Shown here: positions 24,245 through 37,429 of the stretch, one piece after another
How positions within the stretch are numbered: the stretch's first letter is position 1
How the letters are laid out: each line of letters begins with the position of its first letter
NCBI RefSeq assembly: GCF_028583425.1
Contig: NC_072795.1
Span: forward strand, 71,810,001 to 71,874,000
Reading direction: 5' to 3'
Source of the DNA: Eublepharis macularius
Lineage: Eukaryota; Chordata; Lepidosauria; Squamata; Eublepharidae
DNA length: 64,000 nt
Program-made: the position numbers and the translations under genes
Notes under the pieces: generated by a model
The model's database searches: none
The model's input: the letters and a program-made list of their open reading frames with translations, nothing else
Told to the model about the DNA's origin: nothing

Positions 24245-27200
24245 TATAGATACAACCAGCTTAATTTGGAGACAGCAGCATTCAATACGAGTTGCCCAAG
24301 ACCCATGTACATGAAATGGTCATCCTGAGAAGCATGTTAGTACTGCAGTCATACAAACACTTTCCTGAGAGTTAGCCCCATTGAATAAAATCAGGATTTT
24401 TAACACTGTCAAACACTGGCAGCTTTAATTTAAGAATTTTAAATTCTTTATACACAGATAAGCATTAAGAGATAAAGAAAATAAACACCTGTGCCTTCTC
24501 TTAGAGGCGTAATCTGTTTAATAAATATGACTGTAAAAGCAATAAACAATAGCAATCATACATTACACTACATTGTATCCAACCAAGAAGGAAAAAATTA
24601 CATCAAAAAAGTCTTTTTAAAATTAGCAGTAGTTCCAGTGCTATAAGAAAAAACATTCAGATTGACTTCCTATAAAAATAACTTGGCTAATATTGGACTT
24701 CCATGGCCTGTTAGAATTCTGAGGGTTACTGTACAGTAATAATTGAGTATCTTCTCATCTTCCAAAGTTCTACAGCTAAAAAGAGATGACTGATGCCAAA
24801 TCTTGTAGCAAAAGATGCAGAGAAATTCTAGATCCATACTGAAAATATTTAAAAACCTCCTCTTTTCTTGATATTTTTAAATTTAGGGCTCATATTCAAT
24901 CTTGAGTAGAAAATGTAAGACAACCCTTAGGATTCTTTTCAGCTCAATCACTTCCCTGACACATTCATTCATTCATTATGCTCAGCATCTCTTGGCACAA
25001 CCCACAATTCAAAGGTTTGTAAGGTGTTTATAAAATAGCACTGCCCAAAAGCTTACCAAGGGATTCTTGTAACCATATGGGGAAGATGATACTCTGCAGG
25101 CTTTAATCATGCATTTAAGCTGACTGCAACCACTTCTCTGTCCCTGGATTTCCAACTGACTTGTAGCTAATCAGTAATATTAAAGTCAATGTGGTAAGAG
25201 GCCATGGACTGATGAGCAGGAAGCCGGTATCTCTACGTTCCTTATATTGCTTCACTTGCTATATGAGATACTTCCCTGCAGCAAAATCCCACTCTGGTGC
25301 AGTAAGGATGTGGGCACAGTAAGGATGAACCAGTTATATTCATTCTATTCCTTTATTGTTATGGAAATTTGCTGAGCTATAATATCCCTCCTTAATTTCA
25401 GTTTAACTAGGGGGAAAAAATCTAGGTTTCAGAATTTCAGCATATGTATCTTATCAGTTTTCAGTGCCTTCAATTCATATTATGTTTCCCCTTTCTGTAA
25501 CTTGTGCCCATAGATAAAACTACAAAAAAGCAATCTTGATACAATCATGCATGAAACTGCATGAAAACTTTTTGTGTGGTGGTTTACTGATGCTCACCTG
25601 CTCTTCTGCACATTCATAAAACACCATACAAAAAACCTGATATCATCAGATACATACTGTTTTTGTGGTGTTTTATCAAGGTCCAAATGGACAAAAATTG
25701 CACCCCCTCCCAACACACATGCATGCAAGTAGACTGCTTTTTTCCAATACTTTATAAGAGCACTCAACTGCACTGGTAATGCAGAGGAGGAAAAATGCAA
25801 ACATGAATTGAAGCTATAGAAAGATATGGCAAAATATGCTTGCATAGTGCTTTATACTAAATTCCAAAATATGAAAAAAATGATTTCTGATGTGTAAGTT
25901 CCAGTTGAGAAATTAAAGACCATATAATTTAGAACTCTAACTCCAGTGACAAATCTTGAAAATTCATGAGGCAGCACCAGTCAAACTTAATTTTTGGCTG
26001 TTTAGGAAAAACTCACATTTTACTATAGCAATTCAGGATCTTGCTACATAGAACCAATTTCCAAGCTATTTAATAACATGAAAAGAGCCCATCTGGCCTG
26101 AATCAATTCCTAAAGTTAATCAAACATACAGACAAAAGCATGCCACAAAAGGTAATTCACAGAAATTTATCTTCCTCATAACCATGGAAAAATGGCATGG
26201 CATTTGGCTTGTGACCCACAAGCCATTTAATAATAAATTATCTTATATAATAACTGCACTTATATACTGCTCTAGTAGACAGATTAGTACCCTGCTTAGA
26301 GCAATGAACAAAGTTAGTGTTATTATTGTCACCATATAATATCTCTGTCACTTCTGTGCTGCATAATACCTCTAAACCTCATCTGATAGAACTACTGAAT
26401 TGGCTAGAAACAGCAGTCCACCAACATTGGCCAGGGCCATACACTGCCATACATTGGTGTGTGCATTCTCCTCCCTCCCTCCATCACTAGCTGTTGAAAC
26501 TATAGGTTTGCCCCTTAAAAGAGTGGTATCAGTTTAAACAGTGTCAGTTAATTGACTTTTAGGTTTGGTCTTCTTCCAGCATTTATCATATGATTTTTTT
26601 TTATTACAGTGACCAATGGATGAAAGTATTCATCATTTGTCATACAATGAATTAATGAATTTTAAAAGTTGTTACAATATTTTGATCACTATTAACATGC
26701 TCATATTTTTCAGTATTTCTTATTTTGGAAGTTATAAACCCATACTATACAACATCTCTCAAAGTTTCAAAATATAAAAGTTGAAATTTGTAATTCACTC
26801 TGAACATTTACACACAAGCTCAAATTTCTTTTTCAAATACATTGAACATACTACATTCCAAGTCAGTTTATGTCCTAATTTTAATAAATTAGAGGATTGT
26901 AAAGGGTGTACCAGACCTGCCTAGAGATTCATGCATCCCCATATTTAGAAATAGTTTGAATGGATTGGGTTATTTACCTGAACATCTGAGATAGGTCTGA
27001 ACTGGTATTTCAGATAGTGTCCTCAAACACTCAGATACTTCTTATGCACTAGCAATGAATTCTGGGGAATTAAGTTCTCAGATTCACCATGAATTGGCTG
27101 CTCTCCATTGCCTTTACCTTATGTTGATCACTAGTCACAGAGGAAATTGCCAGCAGAATCTACTTCACAGTTTGTAGTTTCATAGGAGTATTTGATGATT

Positions 27201-27661
27201 GCATGTGTACATAGTATTTCCAAGGCAGCTGGAGATCATGAAATGTGCTGTAGTTCCTATGATGACCGGCTTCCCTGGACAATGCATCCATGGAATGGAG
27301 CATCAAAGATCTCCATAAAACCTGCAAACTATATGAATTGGTCTCCGTGGCCCTCCCCTCTGTTTGCACTTTGTCATCACCTGGCATCAATGCTAAGAAG
27401 GTTTGTATAATTTATGGGGCTATTTTGGATTGGATACAAATCCAGAGGGTCTGCAGTAAGATACAAAAATCAGTCACGTATATTTTTGCTGGACTTACTA
27501 AATCCAGTAATGAAAGTAATCTTGAATTTATAGACAGATTATGATTATTCCATGATCATGCTATCAGGCTGGGGGAAAAAAAACATTATTGATTTGAGCT
27601 CTGAAATCTTTTAAGTGGACATAAGAGGTGAAGATACATTTTGCATTTAGATATAGTAGAG

Positions 27662-28142
27662 CCAAGGTCCCCAACATGGCACATGTGCATGCCATGGGGC
27701 TCACTAAGTGTTTTTAGAAAGTGATCATGGTCAGAGGGGGTTATTGTCCAGCACAGTTTCTGATTGGCCATTTGAGATCTGATTGGATGTGCAGTTTTTT
27801 TAAAACATTGCTTTGGCAGCAGTTGCTGTCATAACAGAAGAAGCTTCACTGTATGACTGAAGGTAAGCTGTATGTATGCAAATAATATTGTAAAACAAGA
27901 TGTTTATTTTAAAAGGTAAGCTATACATATGCATTTTTAAATGCTGATTTTAAAAGGCAGCCTGTTAAACAGAGCTTCTGTCTGAAACATTGAAAATTTA
28001 CTGTTAGAATTAATGCATAACCTCACTCCCTGACATTTGTGGTTGGCTCCACCTCCTGTGGCAGCTGTTTTGTAGTTCTGCCCACCACCCTGTACAAGAA
28101 TTCCAAAGATATCCATAGGATAATAAAGGTAGAGTGCCACTG
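27662..28142. mobile_element. hAT (Charlie-like) non-autonomous element
   Basis: The left end CCAAGGTCCCCAACATGGCA is a worn form of the CAGGGGTCCCCAACGTGG end of a common reptile hAT family. Near the right are TGTGGCAGCTGTTTTGTAG, CACCCTGTACAAGAATTCCA and a final ..GTGCCACTG. The flanks TAGTAGAG and CTGTAGAG agree at 6 of 8 positions. No transposase is present. It sits in the presumed SORCS1 3' UTR or flank. Confidence 0.6.
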
Positions 28143-29429
28143 CTGTAGAGTGATGCATGCAGCATGGGACAAGAGTGTTTAAATAGTCATTTCTCATAGG
28201 GAGTGCACAGGATTGGGCAAACATTTTATGTTAACAGGTCAAGGCTGTTATCACCGGATATCCTCAGCTTGTGAGCTTGTATGTAAACAGAGTCTATGAT
28301 AATTATTTACTGGAACTTGTATCAGGACAGTGTCACAAAATCAAAGCAAAATATCATTCTATAACAAATACTCTGATGGAAAGTTAAGCAGCTGGACAGC
28401 AGGTAAACTAAGTGTACAGACAGATCACAGTGTTTTCAGTGAGCTGATAGTAATTTGAAAGCGAGATAGATGATTGTTCTACTTTTTTGTCAAAACAGTT
28501 TTTGTAGTTTTTACTGTCTATAAAAAAGCTGCAAAACCTGTTTGACCAGAAGGAAAACCGGGACAAAAAAGTAGGTATAACATGGGAAGCAAAGTGGCTC
28601 CCAATGCTCTTAAAAACTATTATCTATTTCTAATTAGAAGACACTTTCAAGTCAAAAAGAATCAGTTGGATGGTGATATAATTGCTTGAATAAGTTTGAA
28701 TTGGATAGTTATCATGCTCTCAGTTTTGTTACAGTAGCTGTATAAAGAAGGTGCCTAACACCAGAGAGTAGTTGTCTTGAGTGTCCGGATTGTTCAAAAA
28801 GTATACCTGGCACTCATCTCATATTTCATTTCTTCATTTTACCATATAGGCAATAATGAAGGGCAAACATTTGCTTATGAAAGAACTGGATTTTATCGGT
28901 AGGAGATATTCGAGCTGCTTCTGAGCTTTTATATTATACCTGAAGAAGCTAAAAACAGATATAGACAAAAGACAGGAAAAAATATGAAAAGAAAAAATGA
29001 ACACATGAAAAACATTTAAATGGATAAGAACTCTATAGTACTTTTAAACTCCAGTGCAATTTTAGAAATATAGGATGGGGAGGCAAATCCATGTGTAAGC
29101 TTGCAGTGTTCGAAGCAAAAAGAGTTATACCAAAAGTCAGGAATTTCACCCCACCTCACTCCCCAAATGACCCCATGCATATCTTTTGCTTATATCATTA
29201 TAAATCATCTATCAATTAAACCTAGATTAGAAAAGAAATAGAAGTGATAAGAGGAAAGGGTCTTTTTACATTTCTTTCCCTTTTCTCAATTAAAATAGAG
29301 CACCTGTACACTGCAGTCCCAACTATGTTATCCAAATGACATCCACATGCACAGGCTTAAAGCTAAAAACCCTTTTGTCATCAGAAGAATCAAAAAGTCC
29401 AAAATCAGTGATTGATTTCTTTTTTATAC

Positions 29430-29445
29430 ATATATATATATATAT
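29430..29445. repeat. (TA)8 microsatellite
   Basis: An uninterrupted TA run lies within about 60 bases of the SORCS1 alternative stop codon, inside the presumed 3' UTR. Confidence 0.8.
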
Positions 29446-29491
29446 CTATATCTTGGGGTGAAGGGGATACAGACAGATCGGTGTCCTTGTT

Positions 29492-29556
29492 TCAAACATT
29501 TATACAGGTAGGGATCTCTTTTGTGCTTTGAGTCTCAGCAACTGTGGAAATACTTC
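29492..29556 (-). CDS. SORCS1: SORCS1 alternative last coding exon
   Basis: The minus strand has the acceptor CTCTGCCACAG followed by GA, then 20 codons SISTVAETQSTKEIPTCINV and TGA. The leading GA completes a glycine codon with the final G of the exon at 39705-39865 (G|GA), so phases agree over a 10,148-bp intron. The ending STKEIP.C.. is the type seen in longer cytoplasmic-tail isoforms of SORCS family receptors (family knowledge from memory). It replaces the GK ending of the unspliced form. The C-terminal valine could be a PDZ-type ligand, which is inference. SORCS3 has a similar ending, but the upstream tail exon favours SORCS1. Confidence 0.85.
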
Positions 29557-31725
29557 CTGTGGCAGAGGAAAAAACACAACAAAACAAAAGGAAGTTAGCA
29601 AAATAAACTGCTACTGAAAAAAAAGAAAATGCATCAATCTATTTTTGGATTTAGTTATATGTCACTAATATGCCATGTACCCAGAACATTAGCTTGTCAT
29701 TTAGAAGGTGAAATGTAATAACTTGTTCCTGCACTAATGAGTGTGACAACTATGTCAAATTGCACAGCTGGTAAGGGAGAGGAGTAACAGGGATAGGTGT
29801 GTTCCTCAGATAAAGGATATAAGGCTTTTAATGGCACTTTAAAACAAAACTAGGGATCAGAAGTCTGCTTAGGCATTTAGGACCTGCTGAATGTACACTA
29901 GGACCTGCTGAATGCTGAATGTACACTAAGTTAGTTTTACATCCAGTGGTACATTTCTATAGCTGGAGGGAAGTCAGCTTTAAGCCTACCAAGGAACAAT
30001 TTCTTCTATCCTGAAAGCCCTGATTTCTAGAGAAGTTCCAAAATTTCCCAGCAGAATCCACCATGAATTCCACTTACCTTGGTTACAGGTCAGGTATCTC
30101 TGCAGAAATTCTTTCTAGCCCATTGGAATTGTGCTGCCATGCTTGCTATTTTTGCTGTGATAAAGGTTGGGATGCTATCACACATATGTACATTGCTGTG
30201 TTGCATGCATATGGGCTTTGTAGACTGCAACAGCTTCCCACATGCACATATGTACACAATTAATAATTGTCAATTAATAATTGTAAAAAAAATTAACAAA
30301 ATGCTTATGAATTTCTCTCCCTCCAAAGCCTTCCATCCCAAAACTTTTGGGAGTTTTAATTTACCTCATCCTGGTTGCAATACAGCAAGTTCCCATGCCC
30401 TTATAAACTGGATTTCCAAAACTTGAATACCTACTGAGCATTGGTCTCTGCTATTGCTGCAGGTGTCTTTTGATAGTGTGATCCCCCCCCATGCAAATAA
30501 GCTATGCTCATGGGCAATTGTACACATTAAAATACGAGCCAATTTTTTTCAGGATATGATGCTATATATTAACATTCTTTTTTTTGGATAATGGAAAGGT
30601 CTTTATATGATAGTTCACATGCAAGTGCAGTAGCAGACATTGTTTCTCATTCACTTAAATGTGCTGAGATATTAATTGCATGTGATGTCCCATTTGAAGC
30701 CTGGGGGCATGGGACCTTTCCACCAACTGAAAGGAACAATGTCCACTAATATCTGCATTAACACTGGAACTAAGAGGTCAGGATCTTTCCATTAGCCCTT
30801 AAAGGAATATTAATACTATTGTGCACAGTCTGGTGTGCTAAAAAATTATGCCAGCATTTAAGTGCATGATTGCTGGTTTTCATATCTCATCTAAAGGGAG
30901 AGAGGCATCATAGGAATGAAAGGAATAAAAAGTGCCAATAGAACATATTGCAGCCGGTAACTAGAGAAGTTCTGCTTTTGAAATCAGAGGTCAGGCAGAC
31001 AGGAATGTGGGATAGTGCCAGCCATAGAAAAACTCTCTCTACTTCATGCTGCTTCTTAACATTAGTTTTAAGCAGACTACTGAAACATAAAGAACTATGG
31101 GTTGGGGCAGCCCTTTGGTGAATGCTTTCTTATGCAGTTCAACCATAGCCTGATACATCAGCAGGCCAATGAGAAGGCATACCAGATGTATGCCAGCACA
31201 AAGGGAGTCAGGTGCTGGGCTGCCTCTGGTCTGAGAAAGAAGAGTGCCTGGTGAAAGAGCTGGGCATCCCTGTGGAATGGGCAGCAGATTGTTCCATGTC
31301 CTTGCAGGATGTGTGACAGATACACAGAAAAACAGGGAAAAGGTCCTGAATGAAAAAGTGGGACATGGTTTGACAGCAAGTGTGGCCCAGCGGGACAGAA
31401 TTGGAAATGTTCAACAAACTGGAAAGCCACAGGAAAACCATAAAATGGTTTGGGGAAATCTGTCCACCCCTGTTAAACAAGGGAGAGGATTACACTGATT
31501 ATATGCAGCATCTGCAGATGTTATTTATTTAAAAAGCATAAAGTTCATCCAACCTGTGATTCATGCAAAAGATGTTTGTGCAAAAGCAAGTGAAGCCTGT
31601 ACGGTATAGCAGTTATGGTAGCACAAACGGGGGCTAGTTGGAGTCCTATGGAAACTGTGTAGATTCCACATGTTGCTCCCACCTATAGTCAGGAAATGCT
31701 TCTTCTATTTGTGTGGAAACCCATA
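29557..31725. other. SORCS1 last intron, AT-rich part
   Basis: No exon candidate with SORCS-like coding was found here. The region near 31140-31500 is more GC-rich and could be an old repeat, but I could not assign it. Confidence 0.5.
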
Positions 31726-31733
31726 GTTAGACC

Positions 31734-32127
31734 GACTGCCGGCATCAGGGTTTCTGGCGCCTGTGGCAACCCCCCTCCCCCGCGGGCGCAGCACGCACGT
31801 GGCACAGACTGCGTGATGATGTCAACACGTGATGATGTCATCACGCAGCGCAAGCCAGGGGCATTTGCTGGTGGATGGCTAGGGTGGCGGGCGGAGGCTG
31901 CTCTGCGCGCTGCACACCGTCCCGGCAGTGGCTCGTGGCTGCTGTGCCTGGCTGGGGGCATGTGGCGGCGGCAGCAGCATGGGGCTGACTGGCTGCAGCA
32001 GCTGCGGGCCAGCCACGCCAGCTCTGCGGCATGCGCCTCCACCCCCAACACCCCCTCTGGCGCCTCTCCAGTGCCCTCGCGCCCTGAGGCCACCGCCTAC
32101 CTGGCCTCAATGGGCGCGCCAGCCCTG
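31734..32127. mobile_element. CpG-rich hAT-like element with 8-bp TSD
   Basis: Perfect direct repeats GTTAGACC (31726-31733 and 32128-32135) enclose a 394-bp GC-rich, CpG-rich insert. The right end inverse-complemented begins CAGGGCTGGCGCGCC, and the left begins GACTGCCGGCATCAGGG, a worn partner. Near 31809-31850 two GTGATGATGTCA copies and an inverted TCATCACGCAG form a hairpin. The frames through it come from high GC content. No transposase. Confidence 0.65.
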
Positions 32128-32343
32128 GTTAGACCATAATGCATCATTAAAACAAATCCAGCAACAATCTTAATCCCAGATATACTGAGATTGGCTGCTG
32201 CTACTCACTGTGCAAACAGCCTTTGCATGCTCAGAAGCATTGTTTATTTTTTCAGATCATATTGTCCAGGTATGAACCTCACACTGAAGAATGTATTTAG
32301 AGCTTATCCCTGGCTCAGATTGAGCTAAGGCGAGATCCAAAAT

Positions 32344-32779
32344 AGGGTTGCCAGATATCCAGGATTGACTTGGATAATAGAGGAAGTGCCTGATTTGTCC
32401 AGTATCCAGGATAGCATTCATACTGACAGTTCTCCAAATACTTTAAACCTCCCTTTTACTTTCCCAATCTTGCTGCTTTAGTCTTTGCCCCCTGTAGACA
32501 GCAGCACCAGCCCCCGCCCTTCCACGCAGCTGACTGCCAGTTGTCTGATCAGCAGGTCAGCAACCCAGCGCACCTGCGCCTGACGAGCGCTCCTCATACA
32601 TCTGACCACCAGCATGCTCATCAGCAGGGCAACAGTCTATGCACTGTCTGGTTCTGGACCCAGGGCAGTCCTTGGATGTCTGGTCACGCTCGCTGGTTGG
32701 TGTCCAGGATGTCCAGGAAATTTTCCTCCCAATAGCCTCTTGTGTACAAGAATTGGTCTTTGGAAATCTGGCAACCCTA
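32344..32779. mobile_element. Non-autonomous element with TAGGGTTGCCAGAT ends
   Basis: The left end TAGGGTTGCCAGATATCC faces the right end AATCTGGCAACCCTA, giving a 14-bp terminal inverted repeat. Target duplications are unclear (CCAAAATA against TACAAATA if shifted). The ends match those of 37995-38160 and resemble 46715-47250, whose copy has an 8-bp duplication. The interior has several TCCAGGAT and TCTGGTC words and a GC-rich centre. Confidence 0.65.
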
Positions 32780-35079
32780 CAAATAACCCCAGCTAGAATC
32801 AGTCAGATTCATTACAATCACAGGTCTCTTGAATACTATTCCCAAAGTGCAAGATGATGGGAAGGAAGTGAGGTTAATTCAGAATAAAATCCACACAGTA
32901 ACAATAGAACATACATGATCATTATGCATTTTTTCATTTATAAAATTGTCAAGTTGCACCAGCAACTGGCAGTCTTGATCTGTTCCCCTAAGAATCCATT
33001 TAAGTGGCATGTTTCACTCTTGTCCTATTGTGACGTATATTTGATAACTGCAGAATACTCTTTGTATTTCATTTGTGAAGGTGAAAGAAACTTATCTACC
33101 TCTTGGGTAGATTTGGTTTTAAACCAATAAAAGCCAGTAGAGCTGGATATTTTGTTCCTAGAATATAATACAATGGTTTGTTTTTGTCAATGAAGATGAC
33201 TTAGTTGCTGGATGTTTATTTTACCACACTACTAACATTTTGTTTTCTTCTTCATTCCTCTCAATCCAAGTGGTTTTTTCGTCCCCCTGACTTAAGGGGG
33301 AGTTGGACACCAAGAGAGAATGCAGAGTGAATGAAGTGATTTAACAGATTATTGTAGCAGTGGTAGCAGCTTCCATTTTGTGTTTTCTCTTCTGCCTATC
33401 GTTAAGATTGTGGCAATAAAGCTGTTTTTATACTTCCTTCCTCCTGTCATTGTCTCACTTTTCCCTTTAAAACGCATGATATTTATTCTTTCTTTCTTAC
33501 AAATTGTTGTTCTATCTACCATTTGAGACTCCTTTTCTGCCTGATTTTTGTTAATGGTTTTCTACTTTTCTTTTTGCCTCCCATTTTCATTTTCATTTTG
33601 ATTTGGCTGTTTTAGATTTCATGTTTCTCTTTTGTCACAGCATTTGTGTTCATTTTTGGCTGAATAGTCCTACTTAGTCTGGTGGTAATATTCTGTTCTT
33701 GCTTCTACTTCCAGCAGATCAATTTCTGACTCCAAGCTTCCTTTTTTATCATCTTTTAATTAATTTTATTCTGCCATTTTTGGCATAAGTTTTTGGAGCA
33801 AGAATGTTATTTTCATTTCATGGGTTTAAAAGCAGGTTATAAAGTAACACAGGAAAGGGGAGGAGTTTTGGTAAGGGTTAAGAAGGAAATGTATCACTAT
33901 GCATGCAAATTCGGAGGTGGGAGGCCCAGCTTCTCTTCACTGGTCACACAAGCCTGGTATGATAATGTCATTTCTGGGAAGTGATATCATTGCGCAGGCC
34001 TGCTTATCTTTGGATAAGATACTTTCTTGAACTCATGTAATTGCTTTCCTTTAACGCTCAATGTAGTTATCATGAATGGTATGATTTTTTTTGTTGATTG
34101 AGCTAATGTTAAGAGTGTTAAATAATCATGTTTTAATAATAAAGGCTTGCAACAGAAGCAGAGATTCTGAAATAGTATTACTTGTGTACTATACCCAGTA
34201 ATGAACCTAAAACATTATTTGTGGTGTACCTCTTGCCATGAGTTAAATGATTTGACGCAGGAAAGCTAACTAGACACTCAGGACTTCTTACATTCATGCC
34301 ATCTGAATCTGGCCTGACAATAGTAATCCAAAACAAGAAGAGAATTGTGTTAATCATGTTTAATGCCAATGCCAGTTTGTTTTCAGCTCATATAAGGCAG
34401 AAGAGAGCATGTGCTCTGAGGAGGAAGTGCACAGTCCCGTGGCCTACAGCCTTTTTCTTAATTGTGGTTAAATGTACTTCAGTATTACTTTTGCCTAGGC
34501 CTTAAGAGAAAGCATATTAATCAGTATATTGGTAAGTGGTTGTGTATGCATCTTTATGATTGCTTCTGTGGGCAAGAGTGCCTACTAATTGTATAAGTAG
34601 CAGGTAGAATGTACTAGAAGATTTTCTTTCAATTTTCCATACTATTGGTTCTAAAAATTGTCTCCCATCTAGCAACTGTCTGAGGATTATATTTATATTT
34701 CCACAGGAAATTTCTATTTGAATTTGAAAATAAATCATTAATTTTGCTTCAATTCAGACAGTTTGAGGGGTAATACAGATATTGTCTCCAAGACTGTATG
34801 TTCTTCTATGTTTCCAGTATGAATATGAAACCATGTTTCAATATGGAATCCAAGCCCAAATTTAGCCATCAAAACCACCTTCCCAGACTTGAATCTGTTA
34901 TTTTTAATTTATTAGAATATGTATATTCTGCATTTCCATTTAAAAACACTCAACCTGGTTTATGTTTATTTGACTTTCAATCAATTTGACTTTCAATCAA
35001 TACATCAGTTGTTATGCTCTTTTTTAGGTCTTTTTGAATCTGGTTTTTGCCTAGATACAGCATATGAACATTTTTGGTC
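32780..35079. other. SORCS1 intron, no assigned feature
   Basis: AT-rich DNA. A block at 33961-33997 (GATAATGTCATTTCTGGGAA then GTGATATCATTGCGCAGG) matches a module inside several hAT elements and is probably a relic of one. No exon seen. Confidence 0.45.
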
Positions 35080-35520
35080 ACCCTGATGGATTATTTTCAT
35101 TAGTCTCCTGACAGGGAGAGTTCATCACTGTTAGTTTTCCTGGACTTCCTAGCAGCTATGGTATCCTTCTGGTTTGCCTGACAGGAATGGGTCTCAAAGG
35201 TGTTGTACTGGAGTAGATCCAGTTCTTCATGAAAGGTCAGTTCAAGATGGTAGTGCTAAAGGATATATTTTCTGTCACTTGACCACTGGTATATGGGATT
35301 CCATAAGGTTACACCTTGTCTCCATGCTTTTAAATGCAGATGATACCTAGCTGCATTTCTCTTTTCCATCTAAGTCCAGGGAGGCAATGGATGTGAAGTG
35401 AGTCAAGTGGTGAAGGACTGGATGAAGCTTAATCCAAACAAAATGGAAGTGCTGTGGACTGACCCACAAATAAGCCACCCATGAATAAGCCACCCTGAAA
35501 TTGTGTGCCTGCACTTTGCC
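35080..35520 (+). mobile_element. CR1/L2-type LINE reverse-transcriptase fragment
   Basis: Plus-strand frames, with shifts, read a GATGATACCTAGCTGCATTT segment (worn ADDTQL) followed about 80 bases later by VKDWMKLNPNKMEVLW, the K(L)NPDKTEVLW block of CR1/L2 reverse transcriptase. Upstream are GGATTCCATAAGGTTACACC (from the G.PQGS.LSP block, degraded) and CCATGCTTTTAAATG. Dead copy. Confidence 0.65.
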
Positions 35521-35570
35521 CTAGGCTTCTCTCTGAAGATATACAGGTGACAAAGTGGCTTAGAGAACAT

Positions 35571-35775
35571 CACAGTGTAGTGGTTATAGTGTCAGCCTAG
35601 GATCTAGGAGACCCAGATTCAAATCCCCACTCTACCATGGATTCTCACTGGATGATCTTGGGCCAGTCGCACTCTCTCAGCCTAACATATCTCACAAGGT
35701 TGTTGTGAGGATCAAACAGAGAAGAGGAAAAAAATATAAAATGCTCTGAGTCTCCATTGGAGAGAAAAAAATTAC
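35571..35775 (+). mobile_element. Sauria-type tRNA-derived SINE
   Basis: The head has AGTGTAGTGGTTATAGTGT (A-box) and ACCCAGATTCAAATCCCC (B-box), followed by ACTCTACCATGGATTCTCAC, CTTGGGCCAGTCGCACTCTC and CACAAGGTTGTTGTGAGGAT. These are hallmark words of the Sauria SINE family of squamates, which uses BovB LINE machinery (literature knowledge). It is retroposed and is not a tRNA gene. Confidence 0.8.
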
Positions 35776-35799
35776 TAAACATTCAAATATATTTTTTAA

Positions 35800-35945
35800 A
35801 ATATCAGTGAGTCTTTTAAAACTAACTTCTACTCTTGTATTAAACTGTGAATGTGAGATTTTTAATCCCCTGTCCTTATGATTTCACAACTGTAAACTGC
35901 CTTGGTCCAGTCTTGAAGTAGAAAGGCAACATATAAATAAGAAAA
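35800..35945 (+). mobile_element. Possible 3' tail of a CR1/L2-like LINE
   Basis: The text GTAAACTGCCTTGGTCCAG then AGAAAGGCAACATATAAATA resembles the 'GTAAACCGCCTTG..GGGCGGTATATAAAT' tail of reptile LINEs. It is probably the end of the LINE at 35080-35520, split by the SINE. Confidence 0.45.
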
Positions 35946-37099
35946 ATATTGAATATTGACATTTGTAATGATGGAAAGGATATTCGAGCATTGACAACTT
36001 TTGGTAGTCCTGATCCTATACCTTTAACAGCAGCATGACATGAAGAAATGTAAACAGCAAGCAAGGGTTTTCCAGGAATAAAGCAACAGGAAAAGCTTAA
36101 CTTGCTTAATCTCTGCAAGCCAGACAGCTGTTAAAAGCACTGAAATAAAGTAAATGAAAACCCTGGTAACTTTAGGATCCACTGTTCCTATCGCAATTCC
36201 CTAATCAAGCAGAAAGATACAACCCTGTAGTGAGCAAAGTTTAGCTTTGTGTTGGAAGTATATTTGTTACTCCATCCACACCCTATGGTTCAATATCATA
36301 CAGGAAAACAGAGTTCATTACATACACAGAATAAATCTGTAGTACTTCATTAAAAATTATGCCATTATAAATGCAGCTATCACATTTTGAATGTTTTATG
36401 TGTCATAAAAATGGCATTTAGTATGCCTTTTGTTTAATGAGGAAGGAACATTCAAAATATCAGATACAGGAACTTTACAGAAGGAAACACTTTGGGAATT
36501 CTGATTAGGTAGACTTCAAGCATTCAAAACTGTTGAACTGTAGCATATGCACTTACACATAGAATTGTTTGACTGAAAAGAAACAAAAGGTCATCAGGTT
36601 TAAAACTCTGCATTGAGGCAGTCTTGCAATTTCAGTATCAACTGAAATATTAGCTCATACAATCAGGATAAGAAATAGGGGAAAAGTGTATGCAGATGAA
36701 GCAAAGATGCACCATGCTGGAATTGTCTAAAGCGTAGGGAATAGGGTTAATAAAGCAAACCCAAGAAGCTCACGAAAGAGAGCCATATTTAAGCATAAAG
36801 ACAATTTAGCAGACAAAAGCTGTTCAGCTAATGAATACTGAAAACAATGTACCATGTGGCAGTTTGCAGTGCTGGTCAAATAACTGTGCAAGGAGACAGC
36901 TGTCCATAGAAGGTGGTATGAAAATGGTACGATATTCTTGATTTCTCAGATTTCTGATCATTTGTTTTCCTCACCATATTAACTGATGCTGCAGAACATG
37001 GTCCCCTTACCATCTTGTTTGTCCACGACAGTAGATTAACGTTTAATGAAGATTAACTGCTTTCATACTAGCCCATATGTCTTGGTGGAAAAAAGATCT
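35946..37099. other. SORCS1 intron, no assigned feature
   Basis: AT-rich DNA without recognisable repeats, arrays or exon. Confidence 0.5.
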
Positions 37100-37429
37100 G
37101 TCCTGACTAGAGATGGGGATTAACCTGGGAAAATGGTGGTTCATGGTGGTTCGTGGTTCATCGCATTTCACAAACCACAAACCTAAACTAACTTGCCCGG
37201 TTTGCAAATTTGTTCATTTGGTTTGTTCAGTTCATCATGTCATTTCTGGAGGCTGCAGAATGCCCCCCTTGGTAGTCAGAGATGCCAAACTCACAGAGAG
37301 TCTTCAGTAGGCTCTCCTCCATTGACCCTCCAAGTTTGGTGAAGATTGGATTTCAAATATCCAAGTTATAGACCCCCAAAGTGGGTATCCCAAGGAAAGC
37401 ACCATTAGATATAATGGGAGCCATGAATG

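Larger units (their letters stand above)
23941..29491 (-). other. SORCS1: Probable SORCS1 3' UTR and flank
   Basis: This stretch lies directly downstream of the stop codon in the alternative last exon. It is AT-rich and nearly free of transposons except for the hAT copy at 27662-28142, which fits a long 3' UTR. Minus-strand AATAAA signals occur at 27903-27908, 26600-26605, 25352-25357 and 24239-24244. The true cleavage site cannot be chosen from sequence alone. A (TA)n run (29430-29445) lies close after the stop. The dispersed repeat GAGAGTTAGCCCCATTGAA lies near 24370. Confidence 0.45.

Noticed and set aside
31689..32139. GC-rich frames of 134-147 codons that could suggest a proline/alanine-rich protein
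   Set aside because: They coincide with a CpG-rich transposon bounded by an 8-bp target duplication.
35571..35645. tRNA-like sequence with A and B boxes
   Set aside because: It continues into the body of a Sauria-type SINE, and no cloverleaf with an acceptor stem closes.
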